A DNA stretch of 64,000 bases, taken from Streptomyces antnestii. Lineage in GTDB: Bacteria; Actinomycetota; Actinomycetes; Streptomycetales; Streptomycetaceae. Each line of letters starts with the position of its first letter. Position 1 is the stretch's first letter. Below are positions 30,345 to 38,432 of the stretch, piece by piece. The position numbers and the translations under genes are program-made. The notes under the pieces were generated by a model. That model made no database searches and had not been told where the DNA came from. It saw only the letters and a list, made by a program, of their open reading frames with translations. Location: positions 85,546 to 149,545 of the forward strand of contig NZ_RZYA01000022.1 of assembly GCF_004005495.1 (NCBI RefSeq), given 5' to 3'.

Positions 30345-31001
30345 ATGCGCATTGTCATCGCTGGGGGTCATGGTCAGATCGCGCTGCGGCTCGAGCGTCT
30401 GCTCTCCGCGCGCGGAGACGAGGTCGCGGGCATCATCCGCCGCTCCGAGCAGGCGGGCGACCTGCGGGAGGCCGGGGCCGAGCCCCTGGTGTGCGACCTG
30501 GAATCGGCGACCGTCGAGGAGGTCGCCGCGCTGCTGGAGGGCGCGGACGCGGCGGTGTTCGCGGCCGGCGCGGGGCCCGGCAGCACCGCCGGGCGCAAGG
30601 ACACCGTGGACCGCGGCGCGGCCGTGCTGTTCGCGGACGCCGCGGAAGCGGCCGGGGTGCGGCGCTACCTCGTGGTCTCGTCGATGGGCGCGGACCCGGC
30701 CCACCAGGGCGACGACATCTTCGACGCGTATCTGCGGGCCAAGGGCGAGGCGGACGCGTCCGTACGGAGCCGGCCGGGACTCGACTGGACGATCCTGCGC
30801 CCCGGGATGCTGACCGACGACGCGGGCACCGGCCTCGTACGCCTGGAGGCCTCCACCGGGCGGGGTCCGGTGCCGCGGGACGACGTGGCGGCGGTGCTCG
30901 CGGAGCTGGTGGACACGCCCGCCACGGCGGGCCTCACCCTGGAGCTGGTCTCGGGGTCCGCGCCGGTGTCGGTGGCGGTCAAGTCGATCGCGGGGAACTG
31001 A
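30345..31001 (+). CDS. atypical SDR, NAD(P)-binding oxidoreductase
   Basis: 218 residues from ATG at 30345 (MRIVIAGGHGQIALRLERLL). Rossmann motif GGHGQIAL instead of GxxGxxG, then RRSEQAGDLREAGAEPLVCDLE and AAGVRRYLVVSSMGAD, as in YwnB/SDR_a5 proteins. LDWTILRPGMLTDDAGTG follows. No YxxxK active site. TACGGT lies 7 nt before the ATG and no ribosome binding site is visible, so leaderless transcription is possible. Function unknown. Confidence 0.75.
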   Translation: MRIVIAGGHGQIALRLERLLSARGDEVAGIIRRSEQAGDLREAGAEPLVCDLESATVEEVAALLEGADAAVFAAGAGPGSTAGRKDTVDRGAAVLFADAAEAAGVRRYLVVSSMGADPAHQGDDIFDAYLRAKGEADASVRSRPGLDWTILRPGMLTDDAGTGLVRLEASTGRGPVPRDDVAAVLAELVDTPATAGLTLELVSGSAPVSVAVKSIAGN

Positions 31002-31067
31002 GCGCGGCCCAGGAGGCCGTTCAGAAGGCGCTTCGGAGGCGGTCCAGGAGGCGCTTCGGAAGGCGCT

Positions 31068-31292
31068 TCAGAAGAGCGGGAGCTGGCCGGGCACCGTCGG
31101 GACCGCGTAGCCGTCGAGGGAGGGCTGCGCGGCGCCGAGCTGCGCGGGCCTGCGGGAGCCGGGGCAGGACACCAGCTCACCGGCGGCGCGGGCGCCCGGC
31201 GGATCGTGACGGGCGTACCGGCCGGCCACGACGGCGATCTCCCGGCGGCACTCGGGGCAGTTCCTGCGGCGGGACGACGAGGGTGCAGACAT
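31068..31292 (-). CDS. small zinc-knuckle hypothetical protein
   Basis: 74 residues from ATG at 31292 (MSAPSSSRRRNCPECRREIAVV). One CPEC pair and a later SCPGS give at most three cysteines; the C terminus ends YAVPTVPGQLPLF. Basic N terminus, no membrane segment. Similar small proteins are annotated as hypothetical in streptomycetes. The ribosome binding site is weak. Confidence 0.5.
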   Translation of the reverse strand: MSAPSSSRRRNCPECRREIAVVAGRYARHDPPGARAAGELVSCPGSRRPAQLGAAQPSLDGYAVPTVPGQLPLF

Positions 31293-31330
31293 GCGATCAG
31301 TCTGCGCCACGGTTTGTCCGTACATACGAA

Positions 31331-31374
31331 GAAACCCCCTCCGGACTGTGAAGTCACAGTCCGGAGGGGGTTTC
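31331..31374. terminator. 21-bp perfect palindromic terminator
   Basis: GAAACCCCCTCCGGACTGTGA and its exact complement are separated by only AG, between tRNA-Tyr and the zinc-knuckle gene. Works in both directions; ends in TTTC. Confidence 0.8.
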
Positions 31375-31382
31375 CCACCATG

Positions 31383-31464
31383 TGGCGGCGCCAGGATTCG
31401 AACCTGGGAAGGCTGAGCCGGCAGATTTACAGTCTGCTCCCTTTGGCCGCTCGGGCACACCGCC
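31383..31464 (-). tRNA. tRNA-Tyr (GTA)
   Basis: 82-nt class II tRNA with long variable arm; acceptor GGCGGTG/CGCCGCC, discriminator A, anticodon loop CTGTAAA, T loop GTTCGAATC. In S. coelicolor the tRNA-Tyr gene is the attachment site of the integrative plasmid SLP1; here no integrase or duplicated 3' end is seen nearby, so the site looks empty. Confidence 0.95.
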
Positions 31465-31592
31465 ATGGGTTCGCTGCCTTGGATCTCCGCTGTGGGGCGG
31501 TGCTCCGTGGCAACGACGTAAACGATACCTGATGGACGGGGGTGCTTCGCCACCCGATTGATCGGCACCCGGGGGCGGCGTGGTGGCTAGGC

Positions 31593-31621
31593 TTGACGCA
31601 CGCGTACGCAAGCTGTTTCAC
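31593..31621 (+). promoter_or_regulatory. possible yajQ promoter
   Basis: TTGACG (31593-31598), 17-nt spacer and TTTCAC (31616-31621) about 26 bp before yajQ. The -10 is weak. Confidence 0.3.
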
Positions 31622-31646
31622 ACCCCGATACAAGGAGCCACAGGAC

Positions 31647-32135
31647 ATGGCCGACTCCAGTTTCGACATCGTCTCGAAGGTCGAGCGGCAGGAGGTCGAC
31701 AACGCCCTCAACCAGGCCGCCAAGGAGATCTCGCAGCGCTACGACTTCAAGGGCACGGGCGCCTCGATCTCGTGGTCCGGCGAGAAGATCCTCATGGAGG
31801 CCAGCGGCGAGGAGCGCGTCAAGGCGATCCTCGACGTCTTCGAGACCAAGCTGGTCAAGCGCGGGATCTCGCTGAAGGCCCTGGACGCGGGAGAGCCGCA
31901 GCTCTCCGGCAAGGAGTACAAGATCTTCGCCTCCATCGAGGAGGGCATCTCGCAGGACAACGCCAAGAAGGTCGCCAAGATCATTCGCGACGAGGGCCCC
32001 AAGGGCGTCAAGGCGCAGGTCCAGGGCGACGAGCTGCGGGTCAGCTCGAAGAGCCGGGACGACCTGCAGGCCGTGCAGGCGCTGCTCAAGGGCCAGGACT
32101 TCGATTTCGCGCTGCAGTTCGTGAACTACCGGTGA
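31647..32135 (+). CDS. yajQ: YajQ family nucleotide-binding protein (UPF0234)
   Basis: 162 residues from ATG at 31647 behind AAGGAG. Two ferredoxin-like domains; hallmarks SFDIVSKVERQEVDNALNQAAKEISQRYDFKGT at the N terminus and QALLKGQDFDFALQFVNYR at the end. Some homologues bind cyclic di-GMP or GTP and act as cofactors for transcription; the role in actinobacteria is not settled. Single gene with a small hairpin behind it. Confidence 0.95.
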   Translation: MADSSFDIVSKVERQEVDNALNQAAKEISQRYDFKGTGASISWSGEKILMEASGEERVKAILDVFETKLVKRGISLKALDAGEPQLSGKEYKIFASIEEGISQDNAKKVAKIIRDEGPKGVKAQVQGDELRVSSKSRDDLQAVQALLKGQDFDFALQFVNYR

Positions 32136-32140
32136 GGACT

Positions 32141-32162
32141 TGCCTCAACTGTCGCTGAGGCA
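32141..32162 (+). terminator. hairpin after yajQ
   Basis: TGCCTCA pairs with TGAGGCA around an 8-nt loop directly after the stop, separating yajQ from the downstream EACC1-CHAT operon. Confidence 0.5.
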
Positions 32163-32256
32163 GGGTCAATTGCCCTGACGTGATGGCCTGCCGCCGCTCC
32201 CGGTGCGAGGCTGGTGGGACTTGATTCCCGCTGCCCGCAGGGCACAGGAGGTTGTT

Positions 32257-32682
32257 GTGGCGGCAGAACCCACGGTCGGCGCGGGCTCCACCCTCGAACT
32301 GGCGCTCCACGGGCCGGATCCGGAGCCCGAACTGGCCGCTCTCCAGCAGGCGCTGACGGCCGCGGGGGCCGCCAGTGTCGACCGGGTACGGCTCACGGCG
32401 CCCGCCTCCGACCAGCGCGTCGCCGAGCTGGTCCAGGTGTGCACGCTGCTCGTCGGCGGCGTGGTGGACGTGGTGGCGATCGTCGAGGCGGTGCGCGGCT
32501 GGCTCGCCGGGCGCCGGGAGGCGGCGGCGCGGCGGCCCGCGCCGGCCGGGGCGGACGACGTGGTCCCGTCCGTCGTCATCACCGTCGGCGACCAGCGCCT
32601 GGAGATCACCTATCCGTCGGACCGGGCGCAGAGCGACGCCATCGCGCGCTTTCTCGACCTGCACCGGCGGGACGGGCGATGA
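32257..32682 (+). CDS. EACC1-like effector-associated component
   Basis: 141 residues from GTG at 32257 with AGGAGG five bases upstream. Starts with a beta strand (TLELALHGPDPEPEL), then two helices, a hydrophobic stretch that could be a membrane helix (VCTLLVGGVVDVVAIVEAVRGWL), a linker of Arg/Ala/Pro, and a final VVITVGDQRLEITY hairpin plus helix. This order fits the small 'effector-associated constant component 1' proteins that sit next to CHAT and trypsin-like effectors in actinobacterial conflict systems (from memory). Its stop overlaps the CHAT start (ATGA). The role is probably recruitment or restraint of the effector; inference. Confidence 0.55.
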   Translation: MAAEPTVGAGSTLELALHGPDPEPELAALQQALTAAGAASVDRVRLTAPASDQRVAELVQVCTLLVGGVVDVVAIVEAVRGWLAGRREAAARRPAPAGADDVVPSVVITVGDQRLEITYPSDRAQSDAIARFLDLHRRDGR

Positions 32683-34673
32683 CCACCCTCGACGTGCGCA
32701 CCTCGGCGCACGGTCCGGGGCGCACCCAGTACGCGTACGGGCTGAAGTCCGGTGGCGGGTCCGTGGTGGGGCCGCTGGAGCAGGAGCATGCCGTCGATGT
32801 GAGCCAGGACCTGGTCAAGGACCTGTGCAAGGAGATCGACGAGGCGCTCAAGAACGCCGATGACGGTGACGCGACGCTCGGCAGAGTGCTCCGGCAGAAG
32901 GGGCGGCTTCTCTTCGACTCGCTCTTCCCGCGCTCCGGCGGGCCCGAGATGGTGCGCCAGCTGAAGGAGTCGACGGGGCCGCTTCTGGTGAGCACCAACG
33001 AGTCTTTGGTTCCCTGGGAGTTGCTGCACGACGGGGACAGTTTCCTCGGGCTCGTGCACGAGCTCGGGCGGCGGTCCGTCGTGAGCCGGCCGGTCGTGGG
33101 CGGGCGGGCCTGTACGCAGGTGCGGCGGGCGCTGGTCGTCGGCGACACCCTGGGGGATCTCGCGTCGGCCCGTGAGGAGACCGAGCGGATCAGCGCCTGG
33201 CTCCGGGAGCACGGCGTCACGTGCACGGTCCTCATCGGGCGGGACGCCACCCTGACCCGGGTGATCCAAGAGCTGGCCGAGGACGAGGAGCCGTACGACC
33301 TCTTCCACTACTCGGGGCATGTGTCCGGGGCCTCCGGGGCGGCCGGGCTCATGGTGCACAACCGCAAGCTCATCGACATGGACGCGCTGCAGCCGCTGGC
33401 CGGGCTCGGGGCGCCGCCCGTCGTGTTCATCAACGGCTGCGCGTCCGCCGAACCCTCGCTCGAACCGGGTGCCCGCGCCCTCGCCGAGGCCTCGCTCACC
33501 ATGAGCGCCTGCATGTCCTTCATGGTCATGGGCGCGAAGACGGTGGTCGGTACGCGGACGCCGGTCGGGGACGCGAGCGCGCTGCGCTTCGCCGAGGCCT
33601 TCTACGGGCAGCTCCAGGACCAGATCACGGCCGGCGCCGCGATGCGGCAGGCGCGGGCCGACCTGGAGCGGCGGGCGGACTGGGCCTGGGCGTCGTTCGT
33701 GCTCTACGGGGATCCCGAGGTGCGGATCTCGACCGCGGCCGCCGACGTCGCCGCGCCGCTCCCGCCCGCGCCGGAGCGCCCCGAGTTCACGCCCGAGGCA
33801 GCCGAACTGCTGCGCAGGACCAGGAAGTTCGCGGCCGTACGGGGACTCGTGACCTCGGTCGACCTGCTGATGGCTCTCCTCGAGGACGACGAGGTGCGGG
33901 AGCGGGCCGCCGGGCGCATCGGCGCCCAGCGCATGGACCTGCTCGCCAAGGTGCTACGGGAACTGCAGGGGCAGCGGCCGAGCGACTCGACCCAGGTGGG
34001 CACGAGCAGCGCCTCGCTCGCCTCCGTGAACGGGCACGGGCACGGGCACGGCAAGCGGATCGCGCTCTCCGACACGGTGACCCGGGTCCTCGACGGGGCC
34101 GAGGCGCGGGCGCAGGAGGCCGGCCGGGACATCGGCGTCGACGACATCTCGCTGGCGTTCCTCGCGACCGGCGGCGGCAGCTGCGCCGAGCTGCTCCAGC
34201 TCTTCGGGGTCGCGCCCGAGCGGCTGCTGCTGCCGGGCGCCGACGCGCCGGCGCCCGGCGACGACGAGCGGGTGGACATCGCGGCGCTCGACCCCCGCGC
34301 GGCCGCCGCCGTGCAGTGCGCCCGGCTCCTCGCGTCGGTGCAGCGCAAGAAGATCAGCACGTACATGATGCTGCGCGCGTTCGGGATCGTCGGGAGTGAG
34401 GCGCTGCGGGGGGCGCTCGCCGCGCAGGGGGACGACGGCGCCGCCGCGTTCCGGAAGCTGGCCGGGCTCGGGAGTCCCCGGCCCGGGGAGTTCTCGTCGC
34501 GGACCCTCGGCAAGGTCCAGGAGGTGTGCCGGGACGCGCAGGAGCCCGTCGGCGAGCAGGAGTTGCTGATCGCGCTGCTCACCGACGAGGACTCCACGGC
34601 CCGGACGATGCTGCGGCGCCTGGGGGTGGCGCCGGAGCTGGTCATTCAGTCGTTGCAGGCTCCTTCTCCGTGA
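32679..34673 (+). CDS. CHAT-domain protease fused to Clp-N-like repeats
   Basis: 664 residues, ATG overlapping the previous stop. Caspase-like CHAT peptidase domain, residues about 95-350: strand/turn LLVSTNESLVPWELLHDG, catalytic His214 in DLFHYSGHVSG, catalytic Cys254 in VVFINGCASAEP, then VVGTRTPVGDASALRFAEAFYGQL and SFVLYGDPEVRI. After a linker come four helical repeats of the Clp N-domain kind: 370-428 (FTPEAAELLRRTRKFA), 463-517 (LSDTVTRVLDGAEARAQEAG), 537-594, and 605-659 (GEQELLIALLTDEDSTARTML). An HGHGHGHG run separates the first two. I see no regulatory TPR on this chain. The 3' end overlaps the convergent zinc-ribbon gene by 32 bp. A substrate is unknown. Confidence 0.8.
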   Translation: MTTLDVRTSAHGPGRTQYAYGLKSGGGSVVGPLEQEHAVDVSQDLVKDLCKEIDEALKNADDGDATLGRVLRQKGRLLFDSLFPRSGGPEMVRQLKESTGPLLVSTNESLVPWELLHDGDSFLGLVHELGRRSVVSRPVVGGRACTQVRRALVVGDTLGDLASAREETERISAWLREHGVTCTVLIGRDATLTRVIQELAEDEEPYDLFHYSGHVSGASGAAGLMVHNRKLIDMDALQPLAGLGAPPVVFINGCASAEPSLEPGARALAEASLTMSACMSFMVMGAKTVVGTRTPVGDASALRFAEAFYGQLQDQITAGAAMRQARADLERRADWAWASFVLYGDPEVRISTAAADVAAPLPPAPERPEFTPEAAELLRRTRKFAAVRGLVTSVDLLMALLEDDEVRERAAGRIGAQRMDLLAKVLRELQGQRPSDSTQVGTSSASLASVNGHGHGHGKRIALSDTVTRVLDGAEARAQEAGRDIGVDDISLAFLATGGGSCAELLQLFGVAPERLLLPGADAPAPGDDERVDIAALDPRAAAAVQCARLLASVQRKKISTYMMLRAFGIVGSEALRGALAAQGDDGAAAFRKLAGLGSPRPGEFSSRTLGKVQEVCRDAQEPVGEQELLIALLTDEDSTARTMLRRLGVAPELVIQSLQAPSP

Positions 34674-35109
34674 AATCAGTGGGCTCCGGGGGCTCCGGGG
34701 GCTCCGTGGGCTCCGTGTGCTCCGTGTTCGGGGGCTCCGTTCCGGACTCCAGGTGGGCCAGGCCCTTCAGCGCCGTCGCGTCGCCGGGCCTGCGGACGAG
34801 GACCTGACGCCAGTGGTGACGGGCCTCGTCCGGGTCGTCCAGGAGGAGACAGGCGAGGGCCAGGGCGCTGCGCGCCTCGGCGTCGCCCGGGCACCAGTGG
34901 ACGACGGCGGCGAAGTGGTCACGCGCGATGGTCGTGCGGCCCGACCTGGCCGCTTCCAGGCCGTCGTTGAAGAGTTGCGCGGGGTGGGCGCGCAGGCGGG
35001 CCCAGGCGCGCAGGGGCGTGCCGCAGGACTGACAGGTCTCCGCCGTGGCCGTGTTGGCGGCCCGGCAGCGCGGCAAGGGGCAGGCGAGGCGGCCCGGGTC
35101 CGGCGTCAC
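34642..35109 (-). CDS. zinc-ribbon TPR protein
   Basis: 155 residues from GTG at 35109, behind GAGGGGG in the last unit of a 32-bp repeat. N-terminal zinc ribbon (LACPLPRCRAANTATAETCQSCGTPL), then two or three TPR-like helix pairs (AQLFNDGLEAARSGRTTIARDHFAAVV; DAEARSALALACLLLDDPDEARHHWRQVL) and an acidic Thr/Pro/Glu tail. Last gene of the minus-strand chaperone operon, coupled to Hsp70 through the repeat. Probably an adaptor; inference from architecture only. Confidence 0.65.
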   Translation of the reverse strand: MTPDPGRLACPLPRCRAANTATAETCQSCGTPLRAWARLRAHPAQLFNDGLEAARSGRTTIARDHFAAVVHWCPGDAEARSALALACLLLDDPDEARHHWRQVLVRRPGDATALKGLAHLESGTEPPNTEHTEPTEPPEPPEPTDFTEKEPATTE

Positions 35110-35221
35110 AGGGTCCCCCTCGGCGTCGCATCGGACATCACAGGCTCCCCCTCGGCGTCGCATCGGACATCACAGGCTCCCCCTCGGCGTCGCATCGGAC
35201 ATCACAGGCTCCCCCTCGGCG
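35106..35221. repeat. 32-bp tandem repeat (3.6 copies) coupling Hsp70 and TPR genes
   Basis: Units start at 35106, 35138, 35170 and a partial one at 35202. On the minus strand each full unit reads ATG, nine sense codons (MSDATPRGSL, last copy ...GTL) and TGA, contains a GAGGGGG ribosome binding site, and overlaps its neighbour as TGATG. Hsp70 ends in the same TPRGSL, and the final unit ends in GTGA, the start of the zinc-ribbon gene. Confidence 0.85.
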
Positions 35222-37841
35222 TACGGGACCCGGCCTCGTCGAGGGGGATGCCGGTGGCCTCGTTCGTGGTGCCGAGCAGGATCTGGGCGAGCTGGCGCAG
35301 GCGCGCGACCAGCTTGCCGGCCTCCTGGACCACCTGGTCCGGGTTGGTCGCGAGGAGCGGTACGAGCTGTTCGAGGCGGCCCTTGACGGTGGCCAGGTCG
35401 CTCTCCTCCGAGGCCCTGCGGCGGGCGACGGCGACCCGGCTCAGCTGCTCCACCTGCTGGAACCCGAAGCGCAGCAGGCTCTCGGCGCGGTCCTGCGCGG
35501 AGGGCTCCCCGCCGCCCGAGGAGGAGCGCAGCAGGCCCCGCAGATAGGTGAAGTGGCCCTGGAGCTGGGCGATCGCCTCGCCGTACCGGCGCTGGTCCCC
35601 GGCGGCGTGGGCGCGTTCGCCCTCGGTGCGCTGGGCCTCGATGGCGCGGCTCACCTCGGCGCCGTCGAACGGCTTGCCCCCGGCCGGGCCCTCCTCGCTC
35701 AGGTGGGCGTGCAGGCGCTGGCAGTCCTCGACGAGGGAGTCGAACTCCCGCTTGGGCGGGCGCAGTTCCTGGTCGGTCTCGCCCAGGCCTGCCACGATCT
35801 CCTCCAGTTCGCGGAACTCGTGGACCGCCGCGGAGACGTCGCCCCGGTCGCGGGCCGCCTCGAAGGCGCGCCGGGCGGTGGTCCACTTGACCCGGACCAC
35901 GTTCTGCGGGCCCGCCGCCAGATAGCCGACGTTCTCCTCGAAGCGGTGGTAGAGCGCCTCGACCACGGGCGCCTCGGGCATCGGCGGGTCCACCGGCACT
36001 TCGAGCAGGGCGTCGAAGGTGGTGCCCTCACCGATGGAGCCCTGGACGGTGATGGACATGTTCTCCTGCATGGCCACGTTCATCCGGATCGCCGTTCCGC
36101 GCGGCGTCGACGAGGGGACCGTCACCTTGATCACCTGGATGGGCACCGCCTGCTGGAACAGGCGCAGTTCCACCTGTTCCTTGCCGGGATGTCCGAAGTC
36201 GTAGTCGGTCGCGAAGGGCAACTGCTGCATGGCCGGGACCAGTTCACGGCGGCCGGTGCGTCCGTCGCCCTTGTCCACCTCCAGGAGGATCGCCTTGGAG
36301 TTGATGGCCGCTCCGCCGGTACCACCGTCGGGCGGCAGCTCGCCGGTGCTGTGGGCGAGTGCGCGGCCCGCCGTGGCGACCAGGTCGCCCTCGGCGTCGT
36401 ACACCTCGAAGGTGAGCAGGCTCTCCGCGTCCGGCTGGACCGGGATCTGGGCGAAGGCGAACGCGCCCTCCTCGGAGAGGTCCGCCTGGTCCTCGAAGCC
36501 CGCGGTGGTGAGGCGGACGTAGCCACCGGTGAGGTCGACGCCACCGGTGAGCACCTGCACGGAACCGCCGACGTGGGTGGCCGCGGAGCCCGTGGTGGCG
36601 CTGCCGCGGAACGAGACGCGGACGGTGCGGTCCTCGTCGTAGACGGCGAGGCCGCCGACGGCCGCCGCGCGGACCGCCGCTCCCAGGGCGACGGCCGTGT
36701 CGGCGTGGTCGCAGACCGGGGCCTCGCAGGCCGCGCGGACCTGGCGGGCGGAGCCGGGCGCGGGGTTCGCGCACAGCTCCTGCGTCACCATCTCCCTCAC
36801 CAGCGGCATATGGGTGGAGCCGCCCGCCAGGATGATGTGGTCGACGTCGGCGAGGGTGATCCCGGCCCGGTCCTCGGCGCGGCGCAGCGCCTCGTCGCAG
36901 TACGCGAAGGTCCGCTCGATCAACGGGCGGGCGATGTCGTCGAGTTCGGGACGCTCCAGGAGCGCGTCGATGACCACCGGCCGCTTCTCCTGGTCGGTGA
37001 GCCGCCCGGTGTCGCGCAGCATGTAGTCGGGCTGGTCCGTGAGGGCCTTCTTGGCGCCCTCCGCGAGGATCTTCAGCTGGCTGAAGCGGAGCCGGTCCTC
37101 CGGGTCGTTCTCCGGGTCGAGGTCGAGGGCGTACCCGTCCGCCTGGAGCATCTTCTGGAGGTGGCGGGCGAACGCCTCGTCGATGTCATCGCCGCCGAGG
37201 CGGTTGTTGCCGCTGATGCCGAGCACCTCGAACGTGCCCGCGGTGCAGCGCAGGACGCTGACGTCGAAGGTGCCGCCGCCGAGGTCGTACACGAGGAACG
37301 TGCCGTCGCGGGTGGCGGTGCGCCAGCAGTAGTGGCTGGCGGCGGCGGTCGGCTCGTGGAGCAGGCCGAGGACTTCGAGCCCGGCCTCCTCCGCGGCCTT
37401 GCGGGTGGCGTCGATCTGCGGCTGGTCGAAGTACGCCGGCACGGTCACCACGGCGCGGTCCACGATCCAGCGGACGTCCGGGCTGTCGAACGCCGCCACG
37501 TCCGTCTCGATCCGGCGCTTCATCTCGGCCAGGATCGCGGCCGAGACCTGCGCCGGGGTGTACTCCTCGCCGGCCAGGTCGACCGTCGTACGGCTGCCCA
37601 TCAGACGCTTCACCGACGTGACCGGCTCCGGGCTGCTGCCCTTGCGGGCGAACGCCTTGCGGCCCACGACGAGTTCACCGCCGGCCGGGCTGCGCCAGAC
37701 GCAGCTGGGCGTCGTGTACGACTTCGAGACCGGATCGCGGTGGATCACGATCTCGCTGTCGGCGGGGTTCATGACGGCTACCGCGCTGTTGGTCGTGCCG
37801 AGGTCGATGCCTACGGCCTTGCTGACGATCTGCTGGCTCAT
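35202..37841 (-). CDS. Hsp70 family protein (DnaK-like) with extended C terminus
   Basis: 879 residues, much longer than DnaK (about 620). ATPase domain 1-385 with phosphate 1 motif AVGIDLGTTNSAVAV (11-19), GIDLG followed by DLGGGTFDVSV (186-196) and adenosine motif ILAGGSTHMP (337-346). The substrate-binding part begins after GAAVRAAAVGG but has diverged, with Ig-like strands (VSFRGSATTG; TFEVYDAEGD). A VSITVQGSIGEGTTFD region and long helices (ELEEIVAGLGETDQELRPP) make up the last 350 residues. Not the housekeeping DnaK. Preceded by GrpE-like and J-like genes, so it forms a private Hsp70 set. Confidence 0.88.
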   Translation of the reverse strand: MSQQIVSKAVGIDLGTTNSAVAVMNPADSEIVIHRDPVSKSYTTPSCVWRSPAGGELVVGRKAFARKGSSPEPVTSVKRLMGSRTTVDLAGEEYTPAQVSAAILAEMKRRIETDVAAFDSPDVRWIVDRAVVTVPAYFDQPQIDATRKAAEEAGLEVLGLLHEPTAAASHYCWRTATRDGTFLVYDLGGGTFDVSVLRCTAGTFEVLGISGNNRLGGDDIDEAFARHLQKMLQADGYALDLDPENDPEDRLRFSQLKILAEGAKKALTDQPDYMLRDTGRLTDQEKRPVVIDALLERPELDDIARPLIERTFAYCDEALRRAEDRAGITLADVDHIILAGGSTHMPLVREMVTQELCANPAPGSARQVRAACEAPVCDHADTAVALGAAVRAAAVGGLAVYDEDRTVRVSFRGSATTGSAATHVGGSVQVLTGGVDLTGGYVRLTTAGFEDQADLSEEGAFAFAQIPVQPDAESLLTFEVYDAEGDLVATAGRALAHSTGELPPDGGTGGAAINSKAILLEVDKGDGRTGRRELVPAMQQLPFATDYDFGHPGKEQVELRLFQQAVPIQVIKVTVPSSTPRGTAIRMNVAMQENMSITVQGSIGEGTTFDALLEVPVDPPMPEAPVVEALYHRFEENVGYLAAGPQNVVRVKWTTARRAFEAARDRGDVSAAVHEFRELEEIVAGLGETDQELRPPKREFDSLVEDCQRLHAHLSEEGPAGGKPFDGAEVSRAIEAQRTEGERAHAAGDQRRYGEAIAQLQGHFTYLRGLLRSSSGGGEPSAQDRAESLLRFGFQQVEQLSRVAVARRRASEESDLATVKGRLEQLVPLLATNPDQVVQEAGKLVARLRQLAQILLGTTNEATGIPLDEAGSRTPRGSL

Positions 37842-37862
37842 GTGGGGTGACCGCTCCTTCTG

Positions 37863-38432
37863 TCAGGCGTCCGCGGGGTCTTCGGCGTTTTCGGATACGG
37901 GGTTCTGCGCCGGCGCGCCCATGACGACCTGCGCGAAGCGCACCACGGCGCCCTCGTGGAACACCGCGCACTCGTTCGTCTCCGCCACCACCTCGGCGTC
38001 GAAGTCCGGGCTCTGCCGCCAGTGCACCGGGTCCGCCCAGTCCAGGACGTCGTCGGCGGGAAGGCCGAGCGGGTCGCGCACCTCCACCCCGGCGCCGCGC
38101 AGCAGGTCGAGCATCCGGTCCTTCACGTTCCTCAGCTCGCGGTGCCGCAGCTGTTCGCCGACGGCCGCGAGCGGCTCCTCGGACCGGGTGACCTGCTGCT
38201 CCAACGTGCCGACGAGCGCGGCCAGTTCGAAGAGCGTCGCGTGGACCCGGGTCGCCGCCGCGGCGGAGGCGCCGCGGGCCACGGCGAGGTCCTCGTGGCG
38301 GCGCTGGAGTACGCCGGCCAGCTCGGCCTCGGGCGCGGTGGTCGCGCCATGGACCTCCGGGACGGGGCGCTCGGCGAAGTCGTCCCAGGTGGGTAGCCCT
38401 GTCGCGGGAGACGGTTCAGCCGAAGAGGACAT
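37863..38432 (-). CDS. GrpE-like nucleotide exchange factor
   Basis: 189 residues. The coiled-coil region (AELAGVLQRRHEDLAVARGASAAAATRVHATLFELAALVGTLEQQV) leads to a four-helix-like segment (HRELRNVKDRMLDLLRGAGVEV) and a short beta domain near NECAVFHEGAVVRFAQVVMGAP, as in GrpE, which releases ADP from Hsp70. Similarity is weak overall and the name rests on this order of elements and on Hsp70 being next door, 21 bp downstream. It overlaps the J-like gene by 17 bp. Confidence 0.6.
   Translation of the reverse strand: MSSSAEPSPATGLPTWDDFAERPVPEVHGATTAPEAELAGVLQRRHEDLAVARGASAAAATRVHATLFELAALVGTLEQQVTRSEEPLAAVGEQLRHRELRNVKDRMLDLLRGAGVEVRDPLGLPADDVLDWADPVHWRQSPDFDAEVVAETNECAVFHEGAVVRFAQVVMGAPAQNPVSENAEDPADA

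Noticed and set aside
35106..35221. CRISPR-like appearance of the 32-bp repeat
   Set aside because: Copies abut without spacers, and each unit has coding and ribosome-binding structure; no cas gene nearby.
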